64,000 nucleotides of DNA. Origin: Chitinophaga niastensis. GTDB lineage: Bacteria; Bacteroidota; Bacteroidia; Chitinophagales; Chitinophagaceae. This document shows, piece by piece, positions 27,413 to 35,607 of the stretch (position 1 is its first letter; each line of letters begins with the position of its first letter). The stretch spans positions 124,001-188,000 of the forward strand of contig NZ_PYAW01000003.1 of NCBI RefSeq assembly GCF_003014755.1, in the 5' to 3' direction. The translations under genes and the position numbers were made by a program. The notes under the pieces are model-generated. The model did no database searches and had not been told where the DNA came from. It saw only the letters and a list, made by a program, of their open reading frames with translations.

Positions 27413-29110
27413 TTAGATATTGCCTTTCTTCAATTCTTTTACTGCATAATCAACAGCACGTGCGGTTAATGCCATGTAAGTCAGTGAAGGGTTTACGCAG
27501 GCAGCAGAGGTCATAGCAGCACCATCTGTTACAAATACGTTCTTCACCGCATGCATTTGATTGAAGCCATTGAGCACAGAAGTTTTAGGATCACGACCCA
27601 TACGGGCAGTACCCATTTCGTGAATCGCCATACCCGGATAAGAGCCGTTGTCGTAGGTTTTCACGTTTTTAATACCTGCTGCCTCCAGCATTTCTGCAGC
27701 ATCATTCATCATGTCTACACGCATTTTCTTTTCGTTTTCCTTGAACTCTGCATCAAATTTCAGCACAGGCTGGCCCCATGCATCTTTTACAGAAGTATCC
27801 AGGGTTACACGGTTATCTTCATAAGGCAAACATTCACCAAAACCACCCAGTCCCATGCTCCAATGGCCAGGTTCTGTGAGCATTTCCTTGAAGTCTTTAC
27901 CTACACCCATTTCTGCAATACCACGGCTCCAGCCTGAACGGCTGGCACCGCCCTGGTAACCAAATCCACGGATATAATCACGTTTATCGTTGCCGATGTT
28001 ACGATAACGTGGTACGTAGATACTGTTTGCACGGCGACCGAAGAAGTATTTGTCGTCATAACCTTCCGCAACTCCGGAAGCGCCTGTACGAAAATGGTGA
28101 TCCATCAGGTATTTCCCAAGTACGCCACTGTCATTACCCAATCCGTTAGGAAAGCGGGTAGAGACAGAGTTCATCATCACAAAGGTAGAGCCAAGCGTAG
28201 AACCATTTATGAAGATGATTTTCGCGTAGTATTCTACCATTTCCCTGGTATGTTTATCGATTACTTTTACGCCGGTAGCTTTACCCAGTTTCTCATCATA
28301 AATAACTGAATTTACAATGGAATCCGGACGAAGCGTAAGATTACCGGTAGCTCTTGCTGCCGGCAGCGTAGAAGATTGTGTGCTGAAGTAAGCGCCGAAC
28401 GGACATCCACGGCTACACAGGTTGCGGTACTGGCAGCTACCACGACCAGGGAGTGGTTGCGTAATATTAGCTACGCGCCCCATAGTGATGATACGGCCTT
28501 TATATTTAGCTTCTACATTTTTTTTCACATCTTTCTCTACACAATTCATTTCCATGGCGGGCATAAACTGCCCATCAGGCAATTGTGGCAAACCTTCTTT
28601 GGTGCCGCTGATACCTGCAAATTTCTCTACATAATCGTACCAGGGAGCAATATCCTTGTAACGGATAGGCCAGTCAACAGCAATGCCGTCTTTCAGGTTA
28701 GCCTCAAAGTCAATATCGCTCAGGCGATACGACTGACGCCCCCACATGATAGACTTACCGCCTACAATATCCGGGCGGTACCAGTCGAAGCGTTTTACTT
28801 CGTTATAAGGACTTTCAGCATCGTTGATCCAGAATTTTTCGTTGTGTTCGCTGTAAGGGTAGTCGCGGCTCAGCTTAGGATGCGTTTCGCGCTGATCTAC
28901 TGTAATACGGCCGCGGTGTTTGAATTCCCACGGATCTTTAGTAGCCGTATCATAATCTTTTACATGCTCCAGTGGTTTACCACGATCGAGCATCAATACT
29001 TTCAATCCTTTTTCTGTCAGTTCTTTGGCTGCCCAGCCACCACTCACACCAGAGCCAATAACAATGGCGTCATAAGTGTTTTGCTCCTGCGCTTTTATAT
29101 TAAGGTTCAT
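27413..29110 (-). CDS. GMC-family FAD oxidoreductase, copy 1
   Basis: 565 residues, the same length as copy 2 and similar along its whole length. FAD-binding motif IGSGVSGGWAAKEL near residue 17; cysteine-rich SCQYRNLCSRGCPFGAYF in the middle; C-terminal HEMGTARMGRDPKTSVLN and TDGAAMTSAACVNPSLTYMALTAR. Like copy 2 it lacks a signal peptide. It lies 44 bases after the subunit-3 gene, with which it probably forms the exported enzyme. The two copies differ in the substrate-facing middle part, which suggests different substrates or a heteromer. No cytochrome c gene follows in the window. Confidence 0.91.
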   Translation of the reverse strand: MNLNIKAQEQNTYDAIVIGSGVSGGWAAKELTEKGLKVLMLDRGKPLEHVKDYDTATKDPWEFKHRGRITVDQRETHPKLSRDYPYSEHNEKFWINDAESPYNEVKRFDWYRPDIVGGKSIMWGRQSYRLSDIDFEANLKDGIAVDWPIRYKDIAPWYDYVEKFAGISGTKEGLPQLPDGQFMPAMEMNCVEKDVKKNVEAKYKGRIITMGRVANITQPLPGRGSCQYRNLCSRGCPFGAYFSTQSSTLPAARATGNLTLRPDSIVNSVIYDEKLGKATGVKVIDKHTREMVEYYAKIIFINGSTLGSTFVMMNSVSTRFPNGLGNDSGVLGKYLMDHHFRTGASGVAEGYDDKYFFGRRANSIYVPRYRNIGNDKRDYIRGFGYQGGASRSGWSRGIAEMGVGKDFKEMLTEPGHWSMGLGGFGECLPYEDNRVTLDTSVKDAWGQPVLKFDAEFKENEKKMRVDMMNDAAEMLEAAGIKNVKTYDNGSYPGMAIHEMGTARMGRDPKTSVLNGFNQMHAVKNVFVTDGAAMTSAACVNPSLTYMALTARAVDYAVKELKKGNI

Positions 29111-29154
29111 GAATTGTTTTTTAAACGTGTAATAGAATAACGTGGATCGTTTTC

Positions 29155-29727
29155 TTACATGGCCCAGGCCTTCTCTCCTTTTGTATAAGGAATACAGCCT
29201 TCAAATTTACCTGGAACTGCTACATAACGCAAGGCTTCGGTAGCACCTGGTTTAGACGTGAAATACCCCAGCAGGGTCAGTTCTTTCAGATACTGGAAGT
29301 AGTGAGTGGGATCACCTTCTTTTTTGTCTTTACGCTTGTTGTAATCCACACGCTCCTGCTCAATCTGTGTGAGCAACTGTGTGCGTTGGTCCGGCGTAAT
29401 GTCCATGAAGCCTTTTTTGAATTGCTTTTCGCTGGCGGCATCAATTTTTTTCAACCCATCCAGGAACACCTGTTGGTCTTCTTTTTTGTAGCAGTCGTTC
29501 ATCATTACAATAATGAAGTCCTGTACATTGGCTTCTTTAGCGCCCGGAGTTTTGGTTTTGGGTATAATGGTCTCCGCTATCTCGGCCAGCAACGCTTTGG
29601 TTTCGGGCTTTTGTAATTCGTAATTCTTTGGAGCGGAGGTGCAGCTTTCTAAAGCTGATAACGTGGAAGCGGAAATGGCAGTACCCAACAAAATCGCCAC
29701 ATTCCTGATTGCGTCTCTTCTGTGCAT
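29155..29727 (-). CDS. Gluconate 2-dehydrogenase subunit 3-family protein
   Basis: 190 residues from the ATG at 29727 (MHRRDAIRNVAILLG); a start at 29784 would add 19 residues ahead of the signal and is rejected. The N-terminus has a paired arginine and hydrophobic stretch like a Tat signal, followed by LESC, a possible lipobox. The body (AEIAETIIPKTKTPGAKEANVQDFIIVMM...) is typical of the small subunit of membrane-bound gluconate and glucoside dehydrogenases, which carries the GMC subunit across the membrane. It is the first gene of a three-gene operon with the two GMC genes. Confidence 0.88.
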   Translation of the reverse strand: MHRRDAIRNVAILLGTAISASTLSALESCTSAPKNYELQKPETKALLAEIAETIIPKTKTPGAKEANVQDFIIVMMNDCYKKEDQQVFLDGLKKIDAASEKQFKKGFMDITPDQRTQLLTQIEQERVDYNKRKDKKEGDPTHYFQYLKELTLLGYFTSKPGATEALRYVAVPGKFEGCIPYTKGEKAWAM

Positions 29728-29804
29728 AAATAGTAAATTGATTTGACCTTTGGACAAGTTGAAAAAAATATTCCTAAAAACCAAATATCATATATTAGCG
29801 GCAC

Positions 29805-29910
29805 GTAAAAGTTTCACGCAAAGGCGCATAAGGAGCAAAGCCACAAAGATATTATATTAAATAATCTTTGTGGCTTTGCTCCTTATGCGTCTTTGCATGA
29901 AACTTCTTAC
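29805..29910. repeat. Inverted repeat of the GCAAAG type
   Basis: Arms of 46-47 bases at 29805-29850 and 29864-29910 with a few differences by eye, around a 13-base AT loop. The arm is built of CGCAAAGG/CGCATAAGG/GCAAAGCC units. Its right end overlaps the stop codon of the L,D-transpeptidase gene (29907-29909), and its left end lies 77 bases ahead of the subunit-3 start. It probably ends the transpeptidase transcript and separates it from the GMC operon. Confidence 0.9.
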
Positions 29911-30656
29911 ATGATATACTTGCCTTTATCATCTACCAATACTACCGGCAAACGGTGGTGCTTTTCAAAATAATCGTAGGCTGATTTCAGCTCTGACCAA
30001 AGCTGTTTGGAAGAATTATCTGTCAGGGAAAAAGTGCTCAGATAATTCATAGAGCCGGCATTGCCGAATTTCACCGGGAAAACATGCACCGGGATAAAAT
30101 CCTGGCCGGCATTTTTGGCATTTACCGCCAAAATATATACTTCATCGATGAACTCGTCTGTTAAAGGAATACAACCTACTGTAATACAATTACCGTGAAT
30201 ATAGATTTCACCACCCGGATTTTTAGCATCGCTCAGGATGCGATCGGAAAAATTGGGATAGTTGATACCCAGCGACAGGTGATAATTACTATTAGGGTTA
30301 AAATCGTTGATATAATAGAACCCTTCCGGCACCTGACGGTCGCCTTCCTTGCGTTTAGGACCCATTTTACCTGAAAGGGTACATACGCGGTAAGACTTAA
30401 ACAACCGGAACGAATCTGCAGCATTATTTTTCACCCAGATTTCCATCTCGCTGTCCAGCTTAAAGGAACGGACAAAAATATATTTTGCAGGATACGTCAG
30501 TCCTTTTTTTTCAAACTCTTTTTTAAGCAACTCTTCCTTTTCACGATATGCCTCTCCCACTTTAGGGAACATTTTCTGATTGTCGAGGAAAGATTGCTGG
30601 GCAGATAATTTGCCCACACCTAACAACACCAAAACGATTACTACAAGTCGCTTCAT
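29907..30656 (-). CDS. L,D-transpeptidase (YkuD/YafK-like)
   Basis: 249 residues with a signal peptide (MKRLVVIVLVLLGVGKLSAQ). The catalytic motif is IHGNCITVGCIPL: histidine 154 and cysteine 162, with an extra cysteine at 157. The fold belongs to the YkuD domain family; the presence of SGKMGPKRKEGDRQVPEGFY and NPNSNYHLSLGINYPN places it in the YafK branch. E. coli YafK (DpaA) cleaves the link between Braun lipoprotein and peptidoglycan, so either cross-linking or cleavage is possible. It acts in the periplasm. The small membrane protein gene lies 27 bases upstream on the same strand. Confidence 0.9.
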   Translation of the reverse strand: MKRLVVIVLVLLGVGKLSAQQSFLDNQKMFPKVGEAYREKEELLKKEFEKKGLTYPAKYIFVRSFKLDSEMEIWVKNNAADSFRLFKSYRVCTLSGKMGPKRKEGDRQVPEGFYYINDFNPNSNYHLSLGINYPNFSDRILSDAKNPGGEIYIHGNCITVGCIPLTDEFIDEVYILAVNAKNAGQDFIPVHVFPVKFGNAGSMNYLSTFSLTDNSSKQLWSELKSAYDYFEKHHRLPVVLVDDKGKYIM

Positions 30657-30683
30657 AAATCTAATTCAACAAAATTTTAATAC

Positions 30684-30872
30684 TTACACCAGGTTTATAT
30701 AAGCAAGATAAAACAATAACAGGGCAAAAATAAAATATATTATCATCCCTACTTTTCTGTTGGCAAACTTCAGGATGTAGTGTTTGTGCCCCTGATAAAT
30801 CAATATAGCCGTGAAGGCCTGGAAAATCCCTCCCAATAAAAACAATACTCCAAACAGCGTTTGCATCCTCAT
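30684..30872 (-). CDS. Small two-helix membrane protein of unknown function
   Basis: 62 residues with two hydrophobic segments (LFGVLFLLGGIFQAFTAILIY and VGMIIYFIFALLLFYLAYI) separated by a short basic loop GHKHYILKFANRK. The positive loop suggests that both termini face outward. Composition and codon pattern look coding, and it sits 27 bases ahead of the L,D-transpeptidase gene in the same direction. I do not recognise the family. Confidence 0.55.
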   Translation of the reverse strand: MRMQTLFGVLFLLGGIFQAFTAILIYQGHKHYILKFANRKVGMIIYFIFALLLFYLAYINLV

Positions 30873-30927
30873 AAAAAACGGAACAGTTATTTTAATATTG
30901 TTGTAAAGTTAAGAGATTATTGGCTTA

Positions 30928-31755
30928 CTATAGCTTTACCCATTCCAGTTTTACAATAGTCGCATCCATGCCTGAGTTGAAAGTAGCACGTACAGGATAT
31001 TTTCCTGCGTTATAAGCGTAGGTATAAGTGTTGGTGATCACGCGGGAAGAATTCGGGGAGCTGATGCTTTCAGTCAGGATATTATGTGCAGATAAATTAG
31101 CGGCAGTGGCATCCAGCATGCTGGCCAGTTCCGGCTGTTGTTGTTGCGGGTTTTGTTTGTTATCATAAGTATAGCCGATAGAAGATGTCAGCACAAATTT
31201 GCTATAGCCGGGTTGTTTACCGTAAGTAGCCATAGTGGCGATGTCACCATCTGCATCCCAGGTATACTGCTGATAGCCGGTATTCTCCCAGTTATTGCCC
31301 TTCGCTGCATTTTTACTGAACTGATAACGCAGTGCCATTTTGCCGGCAGCATCATATACCAGCGAATCGTAGGTGTAAACAGCATTATTACGGTAGTAGC
31401 TGACCTTTTCTATCTTATTGCCAGAAACCCCATACACAAAAGAAGTGTAGATATCTCCTGTGGAGGCCTGTTCATTATCTGAAAAAAGTGTTTTCACGAG
31501 GCGCCCGTTTTCATAAACGGGTAGCTGTACATCGCTGTAGCTGGCATTTTCAGTTTTATGCTGCTGTACAATTTTCCTGATCGTTTTATCTGCATTATAC
31601 TCCAGTATGGTTTGGCCGGCAGGAGAAGATATTTTGTGCAGATAAGTACTTTGTTCACCACCATTAGCATAGTCTGAACGGAAAGCAGAAAAAACAACAA
31701 CGGAAGCCATGAGCATAGCCACACTTACCCTCCGGGTGATTGATTTGTTGTGCAT
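30928..31755 (-). CDS. Secreted protein of unknown function, YD-repeat-like
   Basis: 275 residues with a signal peptide (residues about 1-30). The body contains repeated short strands such as YENGRLVKTLF, YDSLVYDAAGKMALRYQF and YTWDADGDIATMATYGK, which resemble the YD/RHS-like beta-strand pattern seen in Bacteroidota surface proteins of the DUF4595 kind. The number of repeats is too small for a long RHS-type filament. There is no lipobox and no known catalytic motif. It stands alone between a hairpin-poor gap and the small membrane protein gene. Confidence 0.72.
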   Translation of the reverse strand: MHNKSITRRVSVAMLMASVVVFSAFRSDYANGGEQSTYLHKISSPAGQTILEYNADKTIRKIVQQHKTENASYSDVQLPVYENGRLVKTLFSDNEQASTGDIYTSFVYGVSGNKIEKVSYYRNNAVYTYDSLVYDAAGKMALRYQFSKNAAKGNNWENTGYQQYTWDADGDIATMATYGKQPGYSKFVLTSSIGYTYDNKQNPQQQQPELASMLDATAANLSAHNILTESISSPNSSRVITNTYTYAYNAGKYPVRATFNSGMDATIVKLEWVKL

Positions 31756-32101
31756 AGGTTATAAATATTAAATTAATTAAATTATATAATTGGTGATAAA
31801 AATAGAGTATTTTATCTGGCCAAAAGTATAAGGGTGGTTATTAAGTTGTTAAAGACAGGCTATTCTACAAAATCCAATCTACCAGGCATTTCAACATATA
31901 TCATCTTAATTACACATTAAATATAATGAATATTTATTGATATGCATAAAAAAGTCCGCCCACATAAGCGGGGCGGACCAGGCGTCGAATTTGTTGTAAC
32001 CATTTTCAGACGGACAATAATCAGGGTTTTCAATCGGAGTGTAACAAACGGATATTGACGTTTCAGCAAACAAGTCCTGAAAACGCCCTCTCCAATATTA
32101 T
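31756..32101. other. Intergenic gap of 346 bases
   Basis: No gene seen. It holds an intrinsic terminator for the hpd transcript (31948-31978). The stretch next to the 30928-31755 gene (31756-31947) is AT-rich and probably contains that gene's promoter, which I could not pinpoint. The part between the terminator and the hpd stop (31979-32101) shows no clear structure. Confidence 0.6.
31948..31978 (-). terminator. Intrinsic terminator after hpd
   Basis: GC-rich stem GTCCGCCC (31954-31961) with GGGCGGAC (31971-31978) and a 9-base loop. On the minus strand the stem is followed by a run of T (complement of the AAAAAA at 31948-31953). It lies 124 bases downstream of the hpd stop, so it probably ends the hmgA-hpd transcript. 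Confidence 0.8.
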
Positions 32102-33241
32102 TTATAAGTTACCACGCAAGGCCTGCTCTCTTTCGATAGACTCAAACAATGCCTTAAAATTGCCTTTACCAAAAGACTGGGCACCTTTGCGCTGAATAAT
32201 TTCAAAAAATACCGTTGGACGATCCTGAATAGGTTTGGTGAAAATCTGCAACAGATAACCCTCATCATCCCGGTCTACCAGGATACCAAGTTGCTGCAAC
32301 GGCTGAATCTCTTCATCTATCTTTCCTACCCTGTCCAATACTGTTTCATAATAAGAAGCAGGCACCTTAAGGAATTCCACGCCCCTGTGCTGCAGCTCTG
32401 TTACTGTTTTCACAATATCATTGGTAGCGATAGCCACATGCTGCACACCCTGACCGCCATAAAAATCCAGGTATTCTTCGATCTGGGATTTCTTTTTACC
32501 TTCTGCCGGCTCATTGATAGGGAATTTCACCCGTCCGTTACCGTTACTCATTACTTTGCTCATGAGTGCAGAGTATTCTGTGGAAATATCACTGTCATCA
32601 AAGGAAATCAGATTTCTAAAGCCCATTACACGCTCATAGAACTCAACCCATACGTTCATTTCATTCCAGCCTACATTACCAACGCAATGGTCTACATACT
32701 GCAACCCTGTATCTGTAGGATTGTAATCTGTTTTCCATTCTTTAAACCCTGGCATAAAAAGACCTTTATAATTTTTACGTTCTATAAAGAGGTGTACGGT
32801 ATCACCATAAGTACGAATACCACTACGCACTACTTCCCCGAATTCGTCTTTTTCCGTAACAGGCTCCAGGAATGGCTCTGCACCACGTTTTACAGTTTCT
32901 TCATAGGCAGAACGTGCATCATCTACCCAAAGCGCCAATACTTTCACACCATCGCCATGTTTAGCTACATGACGCGCGATATCACTATCTGGCAATAAAG
33001 AAGTAGTTAATACAAAGCGGAGTTTGTTTTGCACCAGCACGTAAGACACTTTGTCCTTCACACCTGTTTCAGGACCGGCATACGCTACCGACTGAAAACC
33101 AAAAGCGGTTTTGTAATAGTGGGCCGCCTGTTTGGCATTGCCTACATAAAATTCAACGTAATCTGTTCCGTTGAGTGGTAAAAAATCCTGCTGACCGGTT
33201 AAGCTACCAGCATTAGCAACTGCTGTATCCATAACATTCAA
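32102..33241 (-). CDS. hpd: 4-hydroxyphenylpyruvate dioxygenase
   Basis: 379 residues made of two vicinal-oxygen-chelate domains. The non-haem iron ligands are H185 (QYVDHCVGNVG), H268 (GVQHVAIATNDI) and E347 (VFFEIIQRKG), with the conserved C-terminal GKGNFKALFESIEREQALRG helix that gates the site. It converts 4-hydroxyphenylpyruvate to homogentisate, the first committed step of tyrosine breakdown. It follows hmgA by 41 bases; both make an operon that ends at the terminator near 31960. Confidence 0.95.
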   Translation of the reverse strand: MNVMDTAVANAGSLTGQQDFLPLNGTDYVEFYVGNAKQAAHYYKTAFGFQSVAYAGPETGVKDKVSYVLVQNKLRFVLTTSLLPDSDIARHVAKHGDGVKVLALWVDDARSAYEETVKRGAEPFLEPVTEKDEFGEVVRSGIRTYGDTVHLFIERKNYKGLFMPGFKEWKTDYNPTDTGLQYVDHCVGNVGWNEMNVWVEFYERVMGFRNLISFDDSDISTEYSALMSKVMSNGNGRVKFPINEPAEGKKKSQIEEYLDFYGGQGVQHVAIATNDIVKTVTELQHRGVEFLKVPASYYETVLDRVGKIDEEIQPLQQLGILVDRDDEGYLLQIFTKPIQDRPTVFFEIIQRKGAQSFGKGNFKALFESIEREQALRGNL

Positions 33242-33282
33242 TTGTTTTGGTTTATTAAGTTTGGTTGGGTTTACTTCAATCC

Positions 33283-34440
33283 TTATTCTGCCCAGCTCAT
33301 TACATAGCTGCCATCTTCAATACCCAATGCTTCTTCTGTTATCTGCAGCGGGTGGAAGGTGTCTACCATTACGGCCAGTTCTTTTGTTTCTTTAGCTCCG
33401 ATACTTTTCTCTACTGCACCCGGATGCGGGCCATGCGGAATGCCCGCAGGATGCAGCGTAATCATACCCCGCACTACGTGTTTACGACTCATAAAATCGC
33501 CGTCTACATAATATAAAACTTCATCACTGTCTATATTACTGTGATTATATGGCGCAGGAATGGCCTGCGGATGATAGTCAAATAAACGCGGACAGAAAGA
33601 ACACACTACAAAGTTGGTTCCTTCAAACGTTTGGTGCACTGGAGGCGGCTGATGCACCCGACCCGTGATCGGTTCAAAATCGTGGATAGAAAAGGCAAAC
33701 GGATACTCGCATCCATCCCATCCTACTACATCAAAAGGATGATGTTTATAATGGATGGGATACATCACTCCCTTCTTTTTGATGCGGATAAGGAAATCAC
33801 CTTCCTTGTCTATTGTTTCCAGGTTTTGCGGCTGGCGGATATCTCTTTCGCAATACGGTGAGTTTTCCAGCAACTGCCCATATTTGCTCAGATATCTGTT
33901 TGGATAACGGATAGGGCTAAACGATTCTACAATAAACAGGCGGTTGTTTTCATTGGCGAAAGTGATCTGGTAAATAGTACCACGGGGTATTACCAGGTAA
34001 TCGCCGTAGCCAAATTCCAGTTGTCCGTATTGTGTTTTTAAAACGCCGCTGCCCTCATGTACAAAGATCATTTCATCTGCATCTGCGTTTTTGTAGAAAT
34101 AATCCTGCATGCTTTTACGTGGAGATGCCAGCACAATATGGAGGTCGCTGTTCACCAATACTGCTTTCCGGCTTTGCAGGAAGTCGTCTTCCGGCTTTAA
34201 GTCGAAACCCTGAAAACTGCGGTGTTTCAGCATTTTCTCCTCCGCCACCTTAGGCGCTACGGAGTACGGCTCGTCTACTTTCACAATCTCCGTAGGAGGA
34301 TGGCAGTGATACAATAAACTGGAGTGTGAAGAAAATCCTTCCGTAGAAAACAACTGCTCCGAATACAGCTTGCCATCCGGCTTGTGGAACTGGGTGTGGC
34401 GCTTGTGCGGTATTTGTCCTAGTTTATGATAATGTGGCAT
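33283..34440 (-). CDS. hmgA: Homogentisate 1,2-dioxygenase
   Basis: 385 residues, shorter than the human enzyme (445) but of the size common in this phylum. It is a cupin protein: the N-terminal part has HEGSGVLKTQYGQLEFGYGDYLVIPRGTIYQI, and the C-terminal part carries the iron-binding region SFCPRLFDYHPQAIPAPYNHSNIDSDEVLYYVDG plus HPAGIPHGPHPG. It opens the homogentisate ring to maleylacetoacetate. First gene of the pair with hpd; the last step enzyme fumarylacetoacetase is not in the window. Confidence 0.93.
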   Translation of the reverse strand: MPHYHKLGQIPHKRHTQFHKPDGKLYSEQLFSTEGFSSHSSLLYHCHPPTEIVKVDEPYSVAPKVAEEKMLKHRSFQGFDLKPEDDFLQSRKAVLVNSDLHIVLASPRKSMQDYFYKNADADEMIFVHEGSGVLKTQYGQLEFGYGDYLVIPRGTIYQITFANENNRLFIVESFSPIRYPNRYLSKYGQLLENSPYCERDIRQPQNLETIDKEGDFLIRIKKKGVMYPIHYKHHPFDVVGWDGCEYPFAFSIHDFEPITGRVHQPPPVHQTFEGTNFVVCSFCPRLFDYHPQAIPAPYNHSNIDSDEVLYYVDGDFMSRKHVVRGMITLHPAGIPHGPHPGAVEKSIGAKETKELAVMVDTFHPLQITEEALGIEDGSYVMSWAE

Positions 34441-35384
34441 AACAGGTTAATTGAAAAATTTGCTTTGGTGTACAATTACAAAATTGAATTGGTGTATGAT
34501 CAAATTATATTACGCAGCAACATGCGCCTATGATAGCAATAAACAAATACGCAGGAACGGAAATAGCAGCTGAAGACTATTACAAAGTTAAGCTATATAA
34601 ATAGTAAGAGTAGCCGGCAGCGGCTGTTTGGTAAGATTATGCCATTGTCGAATCCATGGCAAGAGTGGCCATGAGAAAGTAGTAGTTAAGCTGACTATTG
34701 CTTGTATATTTCAGTGAAATGGACAAGTGGCTGTATGTTTAGATGGCTAAAGTTATGGATAATTTTATATAATTCAAAAAAGGACCAGGATTAAAGGATT
34801 TAATGGATTACCAGGATGGGTGCCGAAGAGCTTAGCGGGTGTCTGAACTGTGATTTTTGTGATTAGTATGATGATCCTGATGAGCGGAGATCTTAGCGGG
34901 AATTGTCTGAACTGTGATTATTATGATTTTTATGATGATCCTGATGAGCGGAGAGCTCAGCGGATATTGTCTGAACCAGGATTTTTAAGATTGAATGGAT
35001 TACCCTGATGGGTGCCGAAGATCTTAGCGGAGATATTTGCTTATATCTTCCCAACAAAATAACATAACACCCATCAGGGTAATCCATTCAATCTTAAAAA
35101 TCCTGGTTCAGACAATATCCGCTGAGCTCTCCGCTCATCAGGATCATCATAAAAATCATAAAAATCACAGTTCAGACAACCACTAAAAATCAACATTAAG
35201 TCACGATATTGTCATATGCAAACAATAAATAAGCATCACGACTTCATACAAACGATGAACAAATTGATATTTTATTAGATTTTAATCAATAAAAAGGTGA
35301 TTAATTACACATCAACCAACATATACAGTCAAAATTAAAACATTTCTAAATATACCTTCACTGCTTTTATTTCCCGGTGTAATT
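34441..35384. other. Intergenic gap of 944 bases between hmgA and the thr leader
   Basis: Bases 34441-34780 carry no gene and should hold the divergent hmgA promoter. Bases 34783-35179 are the modular palindromic repeat described separately. Bases 35180-35384 are AT-rich and should hold the thr promoter; a TAGATTTT at about 35275-35282 is a one-mismatch match to TAnnTTTG, but no TTTG lies at the right distance, so I do not call it. Confidence 0.6.
34783..35179. repeat. Modular long palindrome with direct repeats (A-B-B'-A'/A'-B')
   Basis: The perfect core is a 112-base inverted repeat, arms 34903-35014 and 35068-35179, with one difference by eye and a 53-base loop. The left arm is preceded by related modules: unit B at 34841-34904 repeats at 34905-34968 with a period of 64 bases, and unit A at about 34783-34840 resembles A' starting at 34969. 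All modules end in variants of GAGCGGAGATCTTAGCGG or GCCGAAGATCTTAGCGG. The A'-loop-A' core recurs in the palindrome at 51008-51455. No open reading frame of substance is present. Confidence 0.9.
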
Positions 35385-35528
35385 ATGGACTTTTGTTACA
35401 CAATCGTCATATTTACTATAGTGCTACCAGTTTCTACATATCATTTCTCTGCTACTCCTGCCTCCCGGCAGGAATATGCGGGCACTATTATTACAACATC
35501 CACAATTACAACCCCACTGCGGGGTTAA
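35385..35528 (+). CDS. Threonine operon leader peptide (thrL-like)
   Basis: A 47-codon reading frame from ATG 35385 to TAA 35526-35528 ends 79 bases before thrA. Ten of 47 residues are threonine and six isoleucine. Residues 34-43 read TIITTSTITT, with six threonines, much like the E. coli thr leader (ITTTITITT). Such a peptide lets ribosomes stall when threonyl- or isoleucyl-tRNA is scarce. The true start may be further in (for example GTG at 35421), which does not change the regulatory cluster. No sequence similarity search was possible, so the call rests on composition, position and the hairpins around it. Confidence 0.72.
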   Translation: MDFCYTIVIFTIVLPVSTYHFSATPASRQEYAGTIITTSTITTPLRG

Positions 35529-35590
35529 TTTTCACATATCATCCAACGACCACCAAGGTGGTACACGACCGGGAGGGACCGGAGTTTTCT
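35457..35590 (+). promoter_or_regulatory. Putative thr attenuator hairpins
   Basis: Hairpins overlap the leader peptide: CCTGCC/GGCAGG (35457-35472, 4-base loop), ACCCC/GGGGT (35511-35525) whose 5' half covers the last threonine codon, CCACC/GGTGG (35550-35561), and CCGG/CCGG (35569-35582) followed by AGTTTTCT. The sequence CCTCCCGG at 35461-35468 is exactly complementary to CCGGGAGG at 35569-35576, so the first and last structures are mutually exclusive. This is the layout of ribosome-mediated attenuation; which fold terminates needs RNA folding. Confidence 0.55.
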
Positions 35591-35607
35591 ACGTATAAAT
35601 TTTCCAT

